Source of the DNA: CAVQCT01 sp964520865
Lineage (GTDB): Bacteria; Zixibacteria; MSB-5A5; GN15; FEB-12
Assembly (NCBI GenBank): GCA_964520865.1
Contig: CAZFOY010000012.1
Coordinates: 3,961 to 67,960 of the forward strand
Direction: 5' to 3'
Length of the DNA: 64,000 nucleotides
The notes below the pieces were generated by a model, which was not told where the DNA came from, did not search any database, and saw only the letters and a list, made by a program, of their open reading frames with translations. The stretch's first letter is position 1, and each line of letters begins with the position of its first letter. Below, piece by piece: positions 26,284 to 34,601 of this stretch. A program made the translations under genes and the position numbers.

Positions 26284-28539
26284 TTGAAAAAGTGTCCAAA
26301 TTGCAAAGCCGAACAAGTCTCGGACAACGCCACTTCTTGCGCCTACTGCGGGTACAGTTTTGACTCCAGGGCAGCATTCAGCGGTGATACTCCGGCAGAC
26401 GATGACGACCTCGATTTTGTTGTTTATGAAGCGAATGAAGAGAAACGGGATTTCGTGGGTGAGGACCACTCGACCGGTTCGCCGCCGAAAGACGACGATC
26501 TGGGGATAGAAACGACCGCCAACCTGATGGAGCAGGAAGCGGCTCACAACGGTGATACCGGCGGATTTCACTCGTTGAATGATCAGTCGGCCAATACGCC
26601 GATCGGACAATCCGAACCGCCCCCTCCCCCACCCGCTTACGACGACCACCAAATGGCGTCATCCAATCCCGAACCCGAACCGAGTGCACCGGCCGGACCG
26701 CAACCGTCAGACTCCGGCGGTATCAGACGTCTCTCGGACGAAGAACTCAAGACGATCGAACGCAATCTCTACGGCTCCAAATCGTACGTCAGCGACAAAG
26801 AGAAGAACGTACTTATCAATAAGCTCGAAGATATCGAGCCGGTTCCGTTCGGCAACGCGCCGATCGTTCCTCCCAAAAAGGCTGCTGCAGAAGCTGCTTC
26901 GGACACCGCGGCTTCGCATCAGCCGATTGACCACCAGCCTGCACCTCAACCGATCGATCCGCACCATACGGCCGATTCAGCCCCTTCGAGTGACCTTCCC
27001 TCTCCACAAATGGCCAAACGAGGCAAAGGGATCGCCTACTTCTATAAGAACTATATCGAACTCAAAGGCGCAGGCGAGTTATGCGCGGACGATGAAATTG
27101 TGGTGAACAACCGGGAATTCATCCTGCGGCCCAAAAAAATCAAACGCGGTTATCTCATGGGAAGCGCCATTGGCGCGTTCGTGATCCTTCTGGCGGTCGC
27201 CGCATCCTTCTTCATTAAGGACACCTCAGGCTACGGTGAAGTGGTTGGCGTTGTACTCGGCAGCAACGACTCTCCTTTCATCCAGGGGGCCACGATCCGA
27301 TTTCCCGAGCTGGGGATGAGTGTCCAGTCGAACGAACAGGGGTTCTTCAAAGCCGATCACGTTCCGGCCGGATCGCACAAGATAGAGTACATCGTCGGAA
27401 ATGACATCCTTAAGGTCGATTACGCCACCGTCGCGAGTAATGAAATCAGCACCGTCTCCCTGCGTCCCGCCAATAACCAGGAAGCGGAGACGACAACATC
27501 GACGACACCACCCCGTACCGTCGCCAGCAAGCCCGTTCAACAACAGCCGGAAGTAGCACGATCGTATCAGCCGCCTTCTCCCCCTCCCGCCAAAGAGAAC
27601 AAACCGTCGCAGACTGCTCGTACCAAAACAAAGAAGTCGACCGCTACTTCTTCCAGGAGCAGCTACGGTGATGTTACCCTTGCGGCCAATATCGATGGGG
27701 CAAAGTTCGAAGTGGACGGTAGTGTGATGGGTGCCGGGAATCTGAACTACAAGCGAATCAAACCGGGAGTGCACGACTACGAAGTCTCTCTCGAAGGATA
27801 TCATCCGATCAAAGGCTCGTTCAGCCTCGCCGCCGGCGAGAGCAAGACCCTCAAGGTCACGCTCAGCCCTATGAAAACCGCCGAAAAGAAAGCGACAATG
27901 AAGCAGGACGACTATTACTACTCCGGCGTGAACGCGCTCAAGAGTCAGGATTATGACGGCGCGATCAAGGATCTGACGCACTACATCAACGACAAACCGA
28001 GCAGTGCCGACGCCTTCTTCCATCGGGCTGAAGCTAACAACGGTCTCCTCCGGGTTCAGAAAGCTCACGATGACTACGTGCACGCGGCAGAACTGTATCA
28101 GGTGAAAGGGAATTTCAACGAAGCTGTTACCGCGTACAATCGTGCGATCGAGATCGACGGCAAGTCGATCACGGCCTACCTCGGTCGGGCTGCCGCCTAC
28201 ATGAACAAGGGCGAGGAGCTCGCGGCCATAGCCGACTACGACAAAGTGATTTATCTGGACCGACGTAACTTCCAGGCCTATTTCGGGCTCGGCGAAGCAC
28301 GCTACCGCGAAGGACAGTACAAGCAGGCAATCGAACAATTCAAAAACGCCCGCTCAGTCGACGAACGCAACGCTCTTGTCTATCAGTACCTGACGCTGTC
28401 ATATCTCGCCGCCGATGACTACAAGAACGTCAAAAAGAGCTACGAGAAGTTCATGGAGTATGCCTCGAAAGAGCAAAAGGGACGGTTCGCCGATAACAGC
28501 AAGTACGAGACAGTCAAGAAAATAGTGGATATGCGTTAG
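26284..28539 (+). CDS. Zinc-ribbon, single-pass membrane protein with regulatory-like, PEGA and TPR domains
   Basis: The protein has 751 residues and starts at TTG (26284) behind AAGGGAG. Order: a zinc ribbon (CPNC at 5-8 and CAYC near 19-22); an acidic, Pro-rich disordered stretch (about 30-240); a short folded segment ending NNREFILRPKKIKRGY; one membrane helix (about 294-312); a carboxypeptidase-regulatory-like beta sandwich (GEVVGVVLGSNDSPF through VSLRP); a Pro/Thr/Lys linker; a PEGA domain (GDVTLAANIDGAKFEVDG through KVTLSP); and four or so TPR repeats (DYDGAIKDLTHYINDKPSS, NFNEAVTAYNRAIEIDGK, QYKQAIEQFKNARSVDER). With the ribbon inside and the helix in the middle, the PEGA and TPR parts should face the periplasm. 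A scaffold role is likely; no enzyme motif is seen. The two-CW gene follows after 12 nt. Confidence 0.75.
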   Translation: MKKCPNCKAEQVSDNATSCAYCGYSFDSRAAFSGDTPADDDDLDFVVYEANEEKRDFVGEDHSTGSPPKDDDLGIETTANLMEQEAAHNGDTGGFHSLNDQSANTPIGQSEPPPPPPAYDDHQMASSNPEPEPSAPAGPQPSDSGGIRRLSDEELKTIERNLYGSKSYVSDKEKNVLINKLEDIEPVPFGNAPIVPPKKAAAEAASDTAASHQPIDHQPAPQPIDPHHTADSAPSSDLPSPQMAKRGKGIAYFYKNYIELKGAGELCADDEIVVNNREFILRPKKIKRGYLMGSAIGAFVILLAVAASFFIKDTSGYGEVVGVVLGSNDSPFIQGATIRFPELGMSVQSNEQGFFKADHVPAGSHKIEYIVGNDILKVDYATVASNEISTVSLRPANNQEAETTTSTTPPRTVASKPVQQQPEVARSYQPPSPPPAKENKPSQTARTKTKKSTATSSRSSYGDVTLAANIDGAKFEVDGSVMGAGNLNYKRIKPGVHDYEVSLEGYHPIKGSFSLAAGESKTLKVTLSPMKTAEKKATMKQDDYYYSGVNALKSQDYDGAIKDLTHYINDKPSSADAFFHRAEANNGLLRVQKAHDDYVHAAELYQVKGNFNEAVTAYNRAIEIDGKSITAYLGRAAAYMNKGEELAAIADYDKVIYLDRRNFQAYFGLGEARYREGQYKQAIEQFKNARSVDERNALVYQYLTLSYLAADDYKNVKKSYEKFMEYASKEQKGRFADNSKYETVKKIVDMR

Positions 28540-28551
28540 GATTCCGACACC

Positions 28552-28839
28552 ATGGTAAAACGCCTCAACTGCTGGGAATTCAAAAACTGCGGGCGCGAAA
28601 AAGACGGTCTGATGACTCCCATACTCGGAGAGTGTCCGGTCGCCAAAGCGATGAAATTCGATGGGCTCAACGACGGGATCGGCGCCGGCCGCGCCTGCTG
28701 GATGGTCCCGGATTCCGCCTGTGTGCGCGCGAGCGTCAAGGGACGCCCTCCGTGCCATTCCTGCGAATTCTACAAGCGGGTCGTCTTCGAGCAAGATCAG
28801 GAGATCTGCTTCAAGTTCACGTCCGCCAATAAAGCCTGA
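28552..28839 (+). CDS. Small Cys-rich two-CW-type protein
   Basis: The protein has 95 residues with nine Cys. It opens LNCWEFKNCGREK and contains a second CW pair in GRACWMVPDSACV, then CHSCEFYK and EICFKF. The repeated CW and CxxC spacing matches the small two-CW domain family often found near signalling or redox genes in deltaproteobacteria and related groups. It probably binds a metal or an iron-sulfur centre; that is inferred from Cys content only. It has no signal peptide and sits 12 nt after the zinc-ribbon/TPR gene, so cotranscription is likely. Confidence 0.7.
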   Translation: MVKRLNCWEFKNCGREKDGLMTPILGECPVAKAMKFDGLNDGIGAGRACWMVPDSACVRASVKGRPPCHSCEFYKRVVFEQDQEICFKFTSANKA

Positions 28840-29019
28840 TTTACACCTCCCGTCGCCCGACGGAGTGCCTTCACCCTTCTGAGACAAATCCCGACAAATT
28901 TCATCTTGCTACCTTGAGCGCCGAATCGGCCTTTTTGAGGTTGCCGACCGAACTTTTTGCCCGTATCATCGTCATTAGAACAAACACAGGAACGTCTTCG
29001 GACATATTTGGAGTCGACG

Positions 29020-30957
29020 ATGAAGCGATCAGGATTCGTAGCTATCACCCTCCTCTTTTTTTGTCTGCTAATTAGCATTGCCGCCTACTGTCAATCTTCA
29101 CAGCCTCAGGAGAAAACGCTCCTGAACAAAGGCCAGTATATTCCGAGCATCGCCACCTTTCTGCAGATAGGCGGAAACAGCATTGCCGGCTATAGCTGGG
29201 ACGGAAGCAAAGTGTTCTTCGTCTCGAGCATGTCAGGCGCGGCGCAAGTGTATCGGATCAACAAGGAAGGATGGCCCTATCAGCTGAGCGCCTTCCCCGA
29301 CGGCATTGACTTCTTCGTGCTCTCGCACAACGCCGATTTAGGTATTGTCGGGGCATCGGTCGGCGGCTCAGAGCAGTCACAGCTCTACCTGATGGACGCT
29401 ATGACCGGGCGCGTGGTCCAGTTGACGAAATTCGACGGCGTTCAGATGGGCTCGGTCGCCTGGTCACCGGACAACAAATCGATTTACTATCGTTCGAACG
29501 AAGAGAACAAAAGAGATTTCTTCATTTATGAAATGAATATTGCCGACGGATCTTTCAAGAAGGTCTTCGGCGAGGTCCCCGGATACAATGCAGTGGCCGA
29601 CGTCTCCCAGGATGGCACCAGGCTCCTTGTCGTCAACTACTCGTCCAACGTCAATTGCGACCTGTACATGATCGACTTGACTACCGGGAAATTCCAGAAG
29701 CTCAATGACGACGACAGCGACGTCATCTACGGCTCCCCCACGTTGATGCCGGACAACAAGACAATCTGGCTGACATGCAATGGAAACGAAGACGGGATTT
29801 CGCGTCTCGCTACCATGACGGTCGGATCTCCGAAAGTCAACTACGTTGACGATGGCTGGATCGATCCGAAGTGGGAGATCGACGGTCTCGGGTTCTCGCG
29901 CGATTACAAACGGATGGCGGCCACGGTCAACGAAGACGGCTACGTCAATCTCAAACTGCGCGAGGTGGACAGCAAGAAAGTGCTGAAGTCACCTCCGCTG
30001 GCCGGAATTCAGGGTGGCGGGATTTTCGATGAAAACGGATCGTGCCTGACCTCTTTCACCGGCCCGACGAGAGCGCCGGACATCTGGAGATGGAATCCGA
30101 CCACGGGCGAGTTCAAGCAGCTTACCTTCGCCACTTATGCCGGAATAAACCGGGACATCTTTACCGATCCGACGCTCGTTCATTATAAGAGCTTCGACGG
30201 ACTCGAAATCCCCGCCTTTCTTTACCTTCCTCCTGACTACAAGAAGGGCACTCCGATTCCGTTCATAGTCGATGCTCATGGCGGTCCGGAAGGTCAGTTC
30301 CAACCCGCTTTTCTGCGCAACTACCAGTACCTGATGCTGAACGGATACGGCATTCTGGCGCCTAACCCGCGAGGATCTTCGGGATACGGGCTCAAATATC
30401 TCAATATGGACAACTACAAGCTGCGCAAGAACTCCCTCAAGGACTATAAGGCCGGCGTTGACTGGTTGATGTCAGAAGGATATACCGAAAAAGGGATGGT
30501 GGGAATCCGGGGCGGCTCCTACGGCGGCTATGTCGTTCTCGGAATGATAACTGAGTATCCGGATCTCTTCTCAGCGGCGGTCGACGAAGTAGGCATTGCC
30601 AACTTCAAGACGTTCCTGCGGAACACCGCTCCCTATCGCCGGGCGCTGCGTGAGTCAGAGTACGGACCGCTGTCCGACACCGCGTTTCTCGATGAGATCT
30701 CTCCGATCAACAAAGTGGATCTGATCAAGACCCCGCTGATGGTAGTCCACGGTGAGAACGACCCGCGCGTTCCGGTTGGCGAAGCGCGGCAGATTATCGC
30801 CGGTATTCTCAACAACGGCGGGCAAGTTGATTCGCTGATTTTCCCCGACGAAGGTCACGGTGCGTCGAAACGCTCCAACATTGTTATGGAGTACGAGAAG
30901 CAGGTCAAGTTCTTCAATCACTATTTGAGGCAGGACCAGGCGAAGATGGATGACTGA
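29020..30957 (+). CDS. Secreted S9-family prolyl oligopeptidase-like serine peptidase
   Basis: The ATG at 29020 (MKRSGFVAITLLFFCLLISI) gives a signal peptide and 645 residues; the frame extends upstream but without signal-like sequence. The N-terminal part is a WD40-like/TolB-type beta propeller (VAWSPDNKSIYYRSNEE, LLVVNYSSNVNCDLYMIDL). The alpha/beta-hydrolase domain has oxyanion-side DAHGGPEGQ, the nucleophile Ser500 in RGGSYGGY, Asp581 in GENDPRVPVGEA and His613 in DEGHGAS. The family cleaves short peptides, often after Pro or as acyl-peptide hydrolase. A strong terminator follows. Confidence 0.92.
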   Translation: MKRSGFVAITLLFFCLLISIAAYCQSSQPQEKTLLNKGQYIPSIATFLQIGGNSIAGYSWDGSKVFFVSSMSGAAQVYRINKEGWPYQLSAFPDGIDFFVLSHNADLGIVGASVGGSEQSQLYLMDAMTGRVVQLTKFDGVQMGSVAWSPDNKSIYYRSNEENKRDFFIYEMNIADGSFKKVFGEVPGYNAVADVSQDGTRLLVVNYSSNVNCDLYMIDLTTGKFQKLNDDDSDVIYGSPTLMPDNKTIWLTCNGNEDGISRLATMTVGSPKVNYVDDGWIDPKWEIDGLGFSRDYKRMAATVNEDGYVNLKLREVDSKKVLKSPPLAGIQGGGIFDENGSCLTSFTGPTRAPDIWRWNPTTGEFKQLTFATYAGINRDIFTDPTLVHYKSFDGLEIPAFLYLPPDYKKGTPIPFIVDAHGGPEGQFQPAFLRNYQYLMLNGYGILAPNPRGSSGYGLKYLNMDNYKLRKNSLKDYKAGVDWLMSEGYTEKGMVGIRGGSYGGYVVLGMITEYPDLFSAAVDEVGIANFKTFLRNTAPYRRALRESEYGPLSDTAFLDEISPINKVDLIKTPLMVVHGENDPRVPVGEARQIIAGILNNGGQVDSLIFPDEGHGASKRSNIVMEYEKQVKFFNHYLRQDQAKMDD

Positions 30958-30990
30958 GCTCTCATCAAGTGATCTTTAGATGTTCTAAAC

Positions 30991-31025
30991 GAGCCGGATT
31001 TTTTGGAGTCCGGCTCCTATTTTTT
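30991..31025 (+). terminator. Intrinsic terminator of the S9 peptidase gene
   Basis: GAGCCGGA (30991-30998) pairs with TCCGGCTC (31009-31016), followed by CTATTTTTT. Confidence 0.88.
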
Positions 31026-31035
31026 GCGGGAGAGC

Positions 31036-31449
31036 TTACTCCCCGATGATCTTCACGAGAACTCGTTTCCGTCTTTGACCGTCGAACTCAGCATAATAGA
31101 CCTGTTGCCAGGGGCCAAAGTCAATCTTCCCCGCAGTGACCGGCAACACTACCTGCGAACCGATCAGAAGGTTCTTCAAGTGAGCATCGCCGTTGTCTTC
31201 GCCGGTTCGATGATGCCGGTAATCTGGTCCTTTCGGCGCGAGCCGATCCGCCCACTCGTCGATGTCCGCTATAAGACCGTCCTCAGCATCGTTTACGTAT
31301 ACGCCTGCCGTAATGTGCATAGCCGACACGAGAATCAGCCCTTCGTTAATCCCACTTGCCTTCAGCATCTTTTCGATATCGTGGGTGATGTTTATGTACT
31401 CCCGGCGACGCTCGGTATTGAAGACCATATATTCCGTGTGACTCTTCAT
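31036..31449 (-). CDS. YjbQ/UPF0047-family protein
   Basis: The protein has 137 residues and is full length for the family. The signature blocks are visible: SAMHITAGVYVNDAEDGL, HRTGEDNGDAHLKNLLIGSQ and GPWQQVYYAEFDG. His residues in MHIT, NGDAHLKN and the H(H)RTGEDN area are those thought to bind metal or phosphate. Some members have weak thiamine-phosphate synthase activity, but the physiological role is uncertain. It is a single gene that converges with the S9 peptidase gene. Confidence 0.9.
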   Translation of the reverse strand: MKSHTEYMVFNTERRREYINITHDIEKMLKASGINEGLILVSAMHITAGVYVNDAEDGLIADIDEWADRLAPKGPDYRHHRTGEDNGDAHLKNLLIGSQVVLPVTAGKIDFGPWQQVYYAEFDGQRRKRVLVKIIGE

Positions 31450-31498
31450 TGCTGTACCTCGTCATTTTAATTTGGGATTGATGCGCTAACGCGCTTAT

Positions 31499-31533
31499 AA
31501 AAAATCCGGACATCTGATTGCCAGATGTCCGGA
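31499..31533 (-). terminator. Intrinsic terminator of the SPOR lipoprotein gene
   Basis: TCCGGACATCTG (31505-31516) and CAGATGTCCGGA (31522-31533) form a perfect 12-bp stem; on the minus strand a six-base T-run follows. Confidence 0.9.
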
Positions 31534-31557
31534 GAGGTTTGTGGTGTTTGTCTCAAA

Positions 31558-32037
31558 CTAACTGCTGAATTCGTCGATCCATCCTTTGACGGAAAACCTG
31601 TCGGAGAGCTCGGTCTTAAGCTGCTTGGCTTCACTCAGTGTCTGGAACTGCCCGATGCGAATTCGATAATAGGTAGTACCGTCGATGTCAGTCTTGGTCA
31701 CGTACGGCTCGTACCCGCGCTTCGTGTAGAGATCGATCAACCGATGGGCATCGTCCTGACCGGTGGTGCTGGCGACTTGTACAGTGTATCCTTCACCCTG
31801 TGGCTGCCTGGGCATATACTGTGACGGCATTTCGTCGCTGGGGACGGCGCCGGCATTGGGCCGCATCCGGGTTGTATCCGGCATCATGGTCGCAACCGTA
31901 TCCACAACCGTATCGGTAACTGTATCCCGCTGCATCATCTCATTCTGCAGCTTCTTAGCCTCTTGCTTCTTTTTCGAACAGCCGGCAAATGCCAGCAGGA
32001 GCAAAAGGAAAAGGAAAATATAACGTCGATCTCTCAT
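31558..32037 (-). CDS. SPOR-domain lipoprotein
   Basis: The protein has 159 residues. The signal peptide ends in the lipobox LAFAGC (lipidated Cys at 20). A charged linker with Met/Thr/Val-rich sequence precedes a C-terminal SPOR domain (about 80-155): GYTVQVASTTGQDDAHRLID, YEPYVTKTDIDGTTYYRIRI and GQFQTLSEAKQLKTEL. SPOR domains bind glycan strands lacking stem peptides, usually at the division septum. It is probably anchored in the outer membrane and involved in cell-wall remodelling. It is transcribed alone, divergent from cysK. Confidence 0.87.
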   Translation of the reverse strand: MRDRRYIFLFLLLLLAFAGCSKKKQEAKKLQNEMMQRDTVTDTVVDTVATMMPDTTRMRPNAGAVPSDEMPSQYMPRQPQGEGYTVQVASTTGQDDAHRLIDLYTKRGYEPYVTKTDIDGTTYYRIRIGQFQTLSEAKQLKTELSDRFSVKGWIDEFSS

Positions 32038-32112
32038 CTCACCTCCTGCCTAAGGTCCGACGCCGCGCGACGTGCGGTCCATTGCTCATCCTATCTTATT
32101 ATAACCATTGCT

Positions 32113-32140
32113 ATTAAAGAAGGTTGCCCGGACTTGTCAA
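32113..32140 (-). promoter_or_regulatory. Promoter of the SPOR lipoprotein gene
   Basis: On the minus strand TTGACA (32140-32135) and TTTAAT (32118-32113) are 16 nt apart, about 75 nt upstream of the ATG. Confidence 0.6.
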
Positions 32141-32175
32141 ACTAAAAAAGCGGACCTTCGGACAAAATTAAATAG

Positions 32176-32202
32176 TTGTATTTCCGACCGGAATTGTATA
32201 AC
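32176..32202 (+). promoter_or_regulatory. Possible cysK promoter with palindromic operator
   Basis: TTGTAT (32176-32181) and TATAAC (32197-32202) are 15 nt apart. The spacer holds a perfect inverted repeat TTCCG-AC-CGGAA (32182-32193), which could be a regulator site. The spacer is short, so the call is weak. Confidence 0.38.
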
Positions 32203-32226
32203 ATCTGCAAACATTAAGGATGGATA

Positions 32227-33216
32227 ATGCGAGTACACGAATCGATTCTTGATCTTATCGGTCACACCCCACTCGTAAGACTTCGCACCGGCCTGCCGAA
32301 GGACGGTCCGAAGGCGTACGTGAAACTGGAATTCTACAATCCAACCGGGTCGGTAAAAGACCGGATGACCTTCTACATCATTAAGAAAGCGCTGAACGAA
32401 GGGGTCATTAAAGCGGGTGACACGGTTATCGACAATACTTCCGGTAATACCGGTTCAGCCCTGGCGATGATTGCTTCTCTGATGGGCCTGAAGGCTATTG
32501 TCACCACTCCCGTTAAGACGAGTCAGGAAAAGGTCGATCTGATCAAATCGTACGGTGCCGAAGTAATTGTCACCCCGGAGGTTGATCTGCACGATGACCC
32601 GGAGGGGTGCTTTATGGTGGCCCGCCGGATGGCAAAGGAACACGGTTACTTCGATCTCAACCAGTACGATAGTCAGGACAACGTCGAGGCGCACTATGTC
32701 TCGACCGGTCCGGAAATCTGGGAAGATACCGAAGGAAAGCTTACCCACTTTGTCTGCGGGATTGGCACCGGCGGTACATTCTCCGGTACAGCCCGCTTTC
32801 TAAAGGAGCAGAATCCGAAAATACGAACCATTGCGGTCGACCCGGAAGGTTCGATTTTTGCCGAATACATCAAGAGCAACAAACATGGCCAGCCGTACGC
32901 ATACAAAGTCGAAGGAATCGGCTCGGACGTCGTGACCAAAGCTCTGCACCCGCACCTCGTGGATGACGTCATCACGGTATCCGACAAAGATTCATTCAAC
33001 CGGGCGCGTCAGATTGCCCGTCGTGAGGGAATCTCAGGCGGTGGCTCCTCCGGTGCCGTTGCTTACGCAATCGAAAAAGTGGCCCACGATGTCGGTCCGG
33101 ATGCAGTCATTGTCGGGATTTTTGCCGATGCCGGGATCCGATACCTGAGCAAGTGTTATAATGACTCGTGGATGCGACAGCACGGCTATTTGCCCAAAAG
33201 CGAGGTGACTCAGTAA
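32227..33216 (+). CDS. cysK: Cysteine synthase (O-acetylserine sulfhydrylase)
   Basis: The protein has 329 residues with TAAGGA six bases before the ATG. The PLP lysine is Lys44 in NPTGSVKDRM. The substrate loop is DNTSGNTGSALAMI and the phosphate-binding Gly loop is GIGTGGTFSGTARF. SGGGSSGAVAYAI near the C-terminus matches the PLP-N1 Ser region. It joins sulfide to O-acetylserine to make cysteine; a cystathionine-beta-synthase-like variant cannot be fully excluded. The stop codon is 2 nt from the start of a DUF1573 gene, so the two are coupled. Confidence 0.92.
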   Translation: MRVHESILDLIGHTPLVRLRTGLPKDGPKAYVKLEFYNPTGSVKDRMTFYIIKKALNEGVIKAGDTVIDNTSGNTGSALAMIASLMGLKAIVTTPVKTSQEKVDLIKSYGAEVIVTPEVDLHDDPEGCFMVARRMAKEHGYFDLNQYDSQDNVEAHYVSTGPEIWEDTEGKLTHFVCGIGTGGTFSGTARFLKEQNPKIRTIAVDPEGSIFAEYIKSNKHGQPYAYKVEGIGSDVVTKALHPHLVDDVITVSDKDSFNRARQIARREGISGGGSSGAVAYAIEKVAHDVGPDAVIVGIFADAGIRYLSKCYNDSWMRQHGYLPKSEVTQ

Positions 33217-33218
33217 CT

Positions 33219-33917
33219 ATGTTTCGACCGCTAAGGACCGGGCGCTTTGCCCTCGCCATCATCTTTCTTTTTGCCGTTCCCGGCAGCCTTTTCGCCCAAA
33301 AGATCATGCAATACAATGACCAGGTGTTTGATTTCGGACACGTGGGGATAGAGTTTACCGTCCTTCATACGTTCAAGTACATCAACGAAACGGATAAGCC
33401 GATACACATTCTGGGCATGGATGTCCCGTGCGACTGCTCGAATGTCGTTGCCTCCGATACAGTAATCAATCCGGGAGATACGGTGTTCTTCAGGTTATCG
33501 ATGGCAACTCGGAATCTCTACGGTCCGACCAATAAGTCGTTCAAGGTCAAAACTGACAATCCGGACGCTCCTGAAATTCAGTACTTTGATTTGTCGATAG
33601 TCGGTCAGTGGTTTAACGGCCTGAAACCGACTCCCCTGTCGCTCTTCTTCCTTCCGGGAAAGAAGTCGGAAATAGTATCGATCCCGAATTTCAACTACTC
33701 GAGTATCGAAGTAACCGACTATTTCCAGTACGATTCCACTTTCACGTTCAAGATCCTTAAGAAAGAGGCTGACAAAGGGGATAAAATTGAAATCGAGTTT
33801 GCCCCGGCCCCCGGCCTCACGAAAGGAACCTACTTATCCAATTTGACATTGGAAATCACCAAGGGTGACGAAACTACGACAATTTTGACTATACCGATTA
33901 AGATAGTACGATATTAG
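33219..33917 (+). CDS. Exported DUF1573-like protein downstream of cysK
   Basis: The start at 33219 (MFRPLRTGRFALAIIFLFAV) gives a signal peptide and 232 residues, with GAGGTGA as ribosome binding site inside the end of cysK. The DUF1573 domain shows QVFDFGHVGIEFTVLHTFKY, ILGMDVPCDCSNVVA with a CxC pair, and PGDTVFFRLS. A second Ig-like half follows (EIEFAPAPGLTKGTYLSNLT). It is the fourth DUF1573 gene of the window and more distant from the trio at 9658-12159. The direct coupling to cysteine synthase is notable given its Cys motif. Confidence 0.78.
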   Translation: MFRPLRTGRFALAIIFLFAVPGSLFAQKIMQYNDQVFDFGHVGIEFTVLHTFKYINETDKPIHILGMDVPCDCSNVVASDTVINPGDTVFFRLSMATRNLYGPTNKSFKVKTDNPDAPEIQYFDLSIVGQWFNGLKPTPLSLFFLPGKKSEIVSIPNFNYSSIEVTDYFQYDSTFTFKILKKEADKGDKIEIEFAPAPGLTKGTYLSNLTLEITKGDETTTILTIPIKIVRY

Positions 33918-33952
33918 GCGCGAATAATAACCGTTTTCACTGCATAAAGGCC

Positions 33953-33980
33953 TTGACTTTGAGGGAATGTTTGACATAAA
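33953..33980 (+). promoter_or_regulatory. Promoter-like sequence before the candidate small RNA
   Basis: TTGACT (33953-33958) and CATAAA (33975-33980) are 16 nt apart, in the same arrangement as promoters elsewhere in the window. No coding start follows before the terminator at 34082. Confidence 0.42.
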
Positions 33981-33986
33981 TTAGGT

Positions 33987-34082
33987 GCTGTTGAGAAAAG
34001 AGTTCGAGGGTGACTCTCTGCTGTCCCTGGGTAGTTTCCTAGCCCCCTCTACCCAACCAGAGTAGCGCCCTCTTTTTTTTTT
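33987..34082 (+). ncRNA. Candidate structured small RNA
   Basis: The region between the DUF1573 and ferredoxin genes can fold into nested helices: GAGGG/CCCTC (34006-34010 with 34068-34072), ACTCT/AGAGT (34013-34017 with 34059-34063) and TGGGTAG/CTACCCA (34028-34034 with 34049-34055). A run of ten T follows (34073-34082). A promoter-like sequence lies just upstream. There is no convincing open frame. It does not match tRNA, tmRNA, SRP RNA or 6S RNA features that I can recognise. It could alternatively be an elaborate terminator of the cysK-DUF1573 unit. Confidence 0.42.
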
Positions 34083-34100
34083 GCATAGATTTTCAGGCAA

Positions 34101-34123
34101 AAAAAAACCCCGCCGAAGCGGGG
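34101..34123 (-). terminator. Intrinsic terminator of the ferredoxin gene
   Basis: CCCCGC (34108-34113), loop CGAA, GCGGGG (34118-34123); on the minus strand seven T follow (34107-34101). Confidence 0.9.
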
Positions 34124-34144
34124 CTTACTATAGAACAAAACCTT

Positions 34145-34330
34145 TTAGGCTTTTTCAATACAATCAACCGGGCACACGGAGACGCACTGAGGGCCGTCGT
34201 CCTGATCCTCGCACTCATTACAAGTGTCCGGATTGATGACGTAAATATCTCCCTCGGAGATCGACTCGGTCGGACATTCCGGAAGACAGAGTCCGCAAGC
34301 CGTGCACTCATCGGTTATTTTCATCGCCAT
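34145..34330 (-). CDS. YfhL-type 2[4Fe-4S] ferredoxin
   Basis: The protein has 61 residues. The first cluster motif is CTACGLCLPECP (Cys9, 12, 15, 19). The second is C37-x2-C40-x8-C49-x3-C53-P, the extended spacing typical of YfhL/Chromatium-type ferredoxins. Cys57 is extra. It is a cytoplasmic low-potential electron carrier. The gene has its own promoter and terminator and no obvious partner next to it. Confidence 0.93.
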   Translation of the reverse strand: MAMKITDECTACGLCLPECPTESISEGDIYVINPDTCNECEDQDDGPQCVSVCPVDCIEKA

Positions 34331-34377
34331 CGAATATTACCTCCAAGTTTCAAGGTTCAACGAATTGGTCGGTCGAC

Positions 34378-34405
34378 AATATACGACATAAATACGTCGA
34401 CACAA
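34378..34405 (-). promoter_or_regulatory. Promoter of the ferredoxin gene
   Basis: On the minus strand TTGTGT (34405-34400) and TATATT (34383-34378) are 16 nt apart, about 48 nt before the ATG. Confidence 0.5.
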
Positions 34406-34601
34406 GACAAATAGTGGGCGAGGGGGCTCAAAATGTTTGCTTTTATTCCCAAACGGGCTAACAACTTACGCGAATTAATCTTTACCAAATCGTATGGTTT
34501 TCTTCGCGTGTCAGAGCCTCCCGTTCGATCCGCCCAACGGGCATCCTGCCACTACTGTCTTCTGCTGGTTATACACCTGAAACGAGTTCCGCCCGCAAAT
34601 A

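Noticed and set aside
27226..28338. Long antisense frame (370 codons) inside the zinc-ribbon/TPR gene
   Set aside because: The sense strand has clear domain homology; the antisense product resembles nothing and is a codon-bias shadow.
34423..34444. GGGGCTCAA-type motif shared with 44375-44395
   Set aside because: The exact match is only nine bases with a loosely similar extension; such matches are expected by chance in 64 kb.
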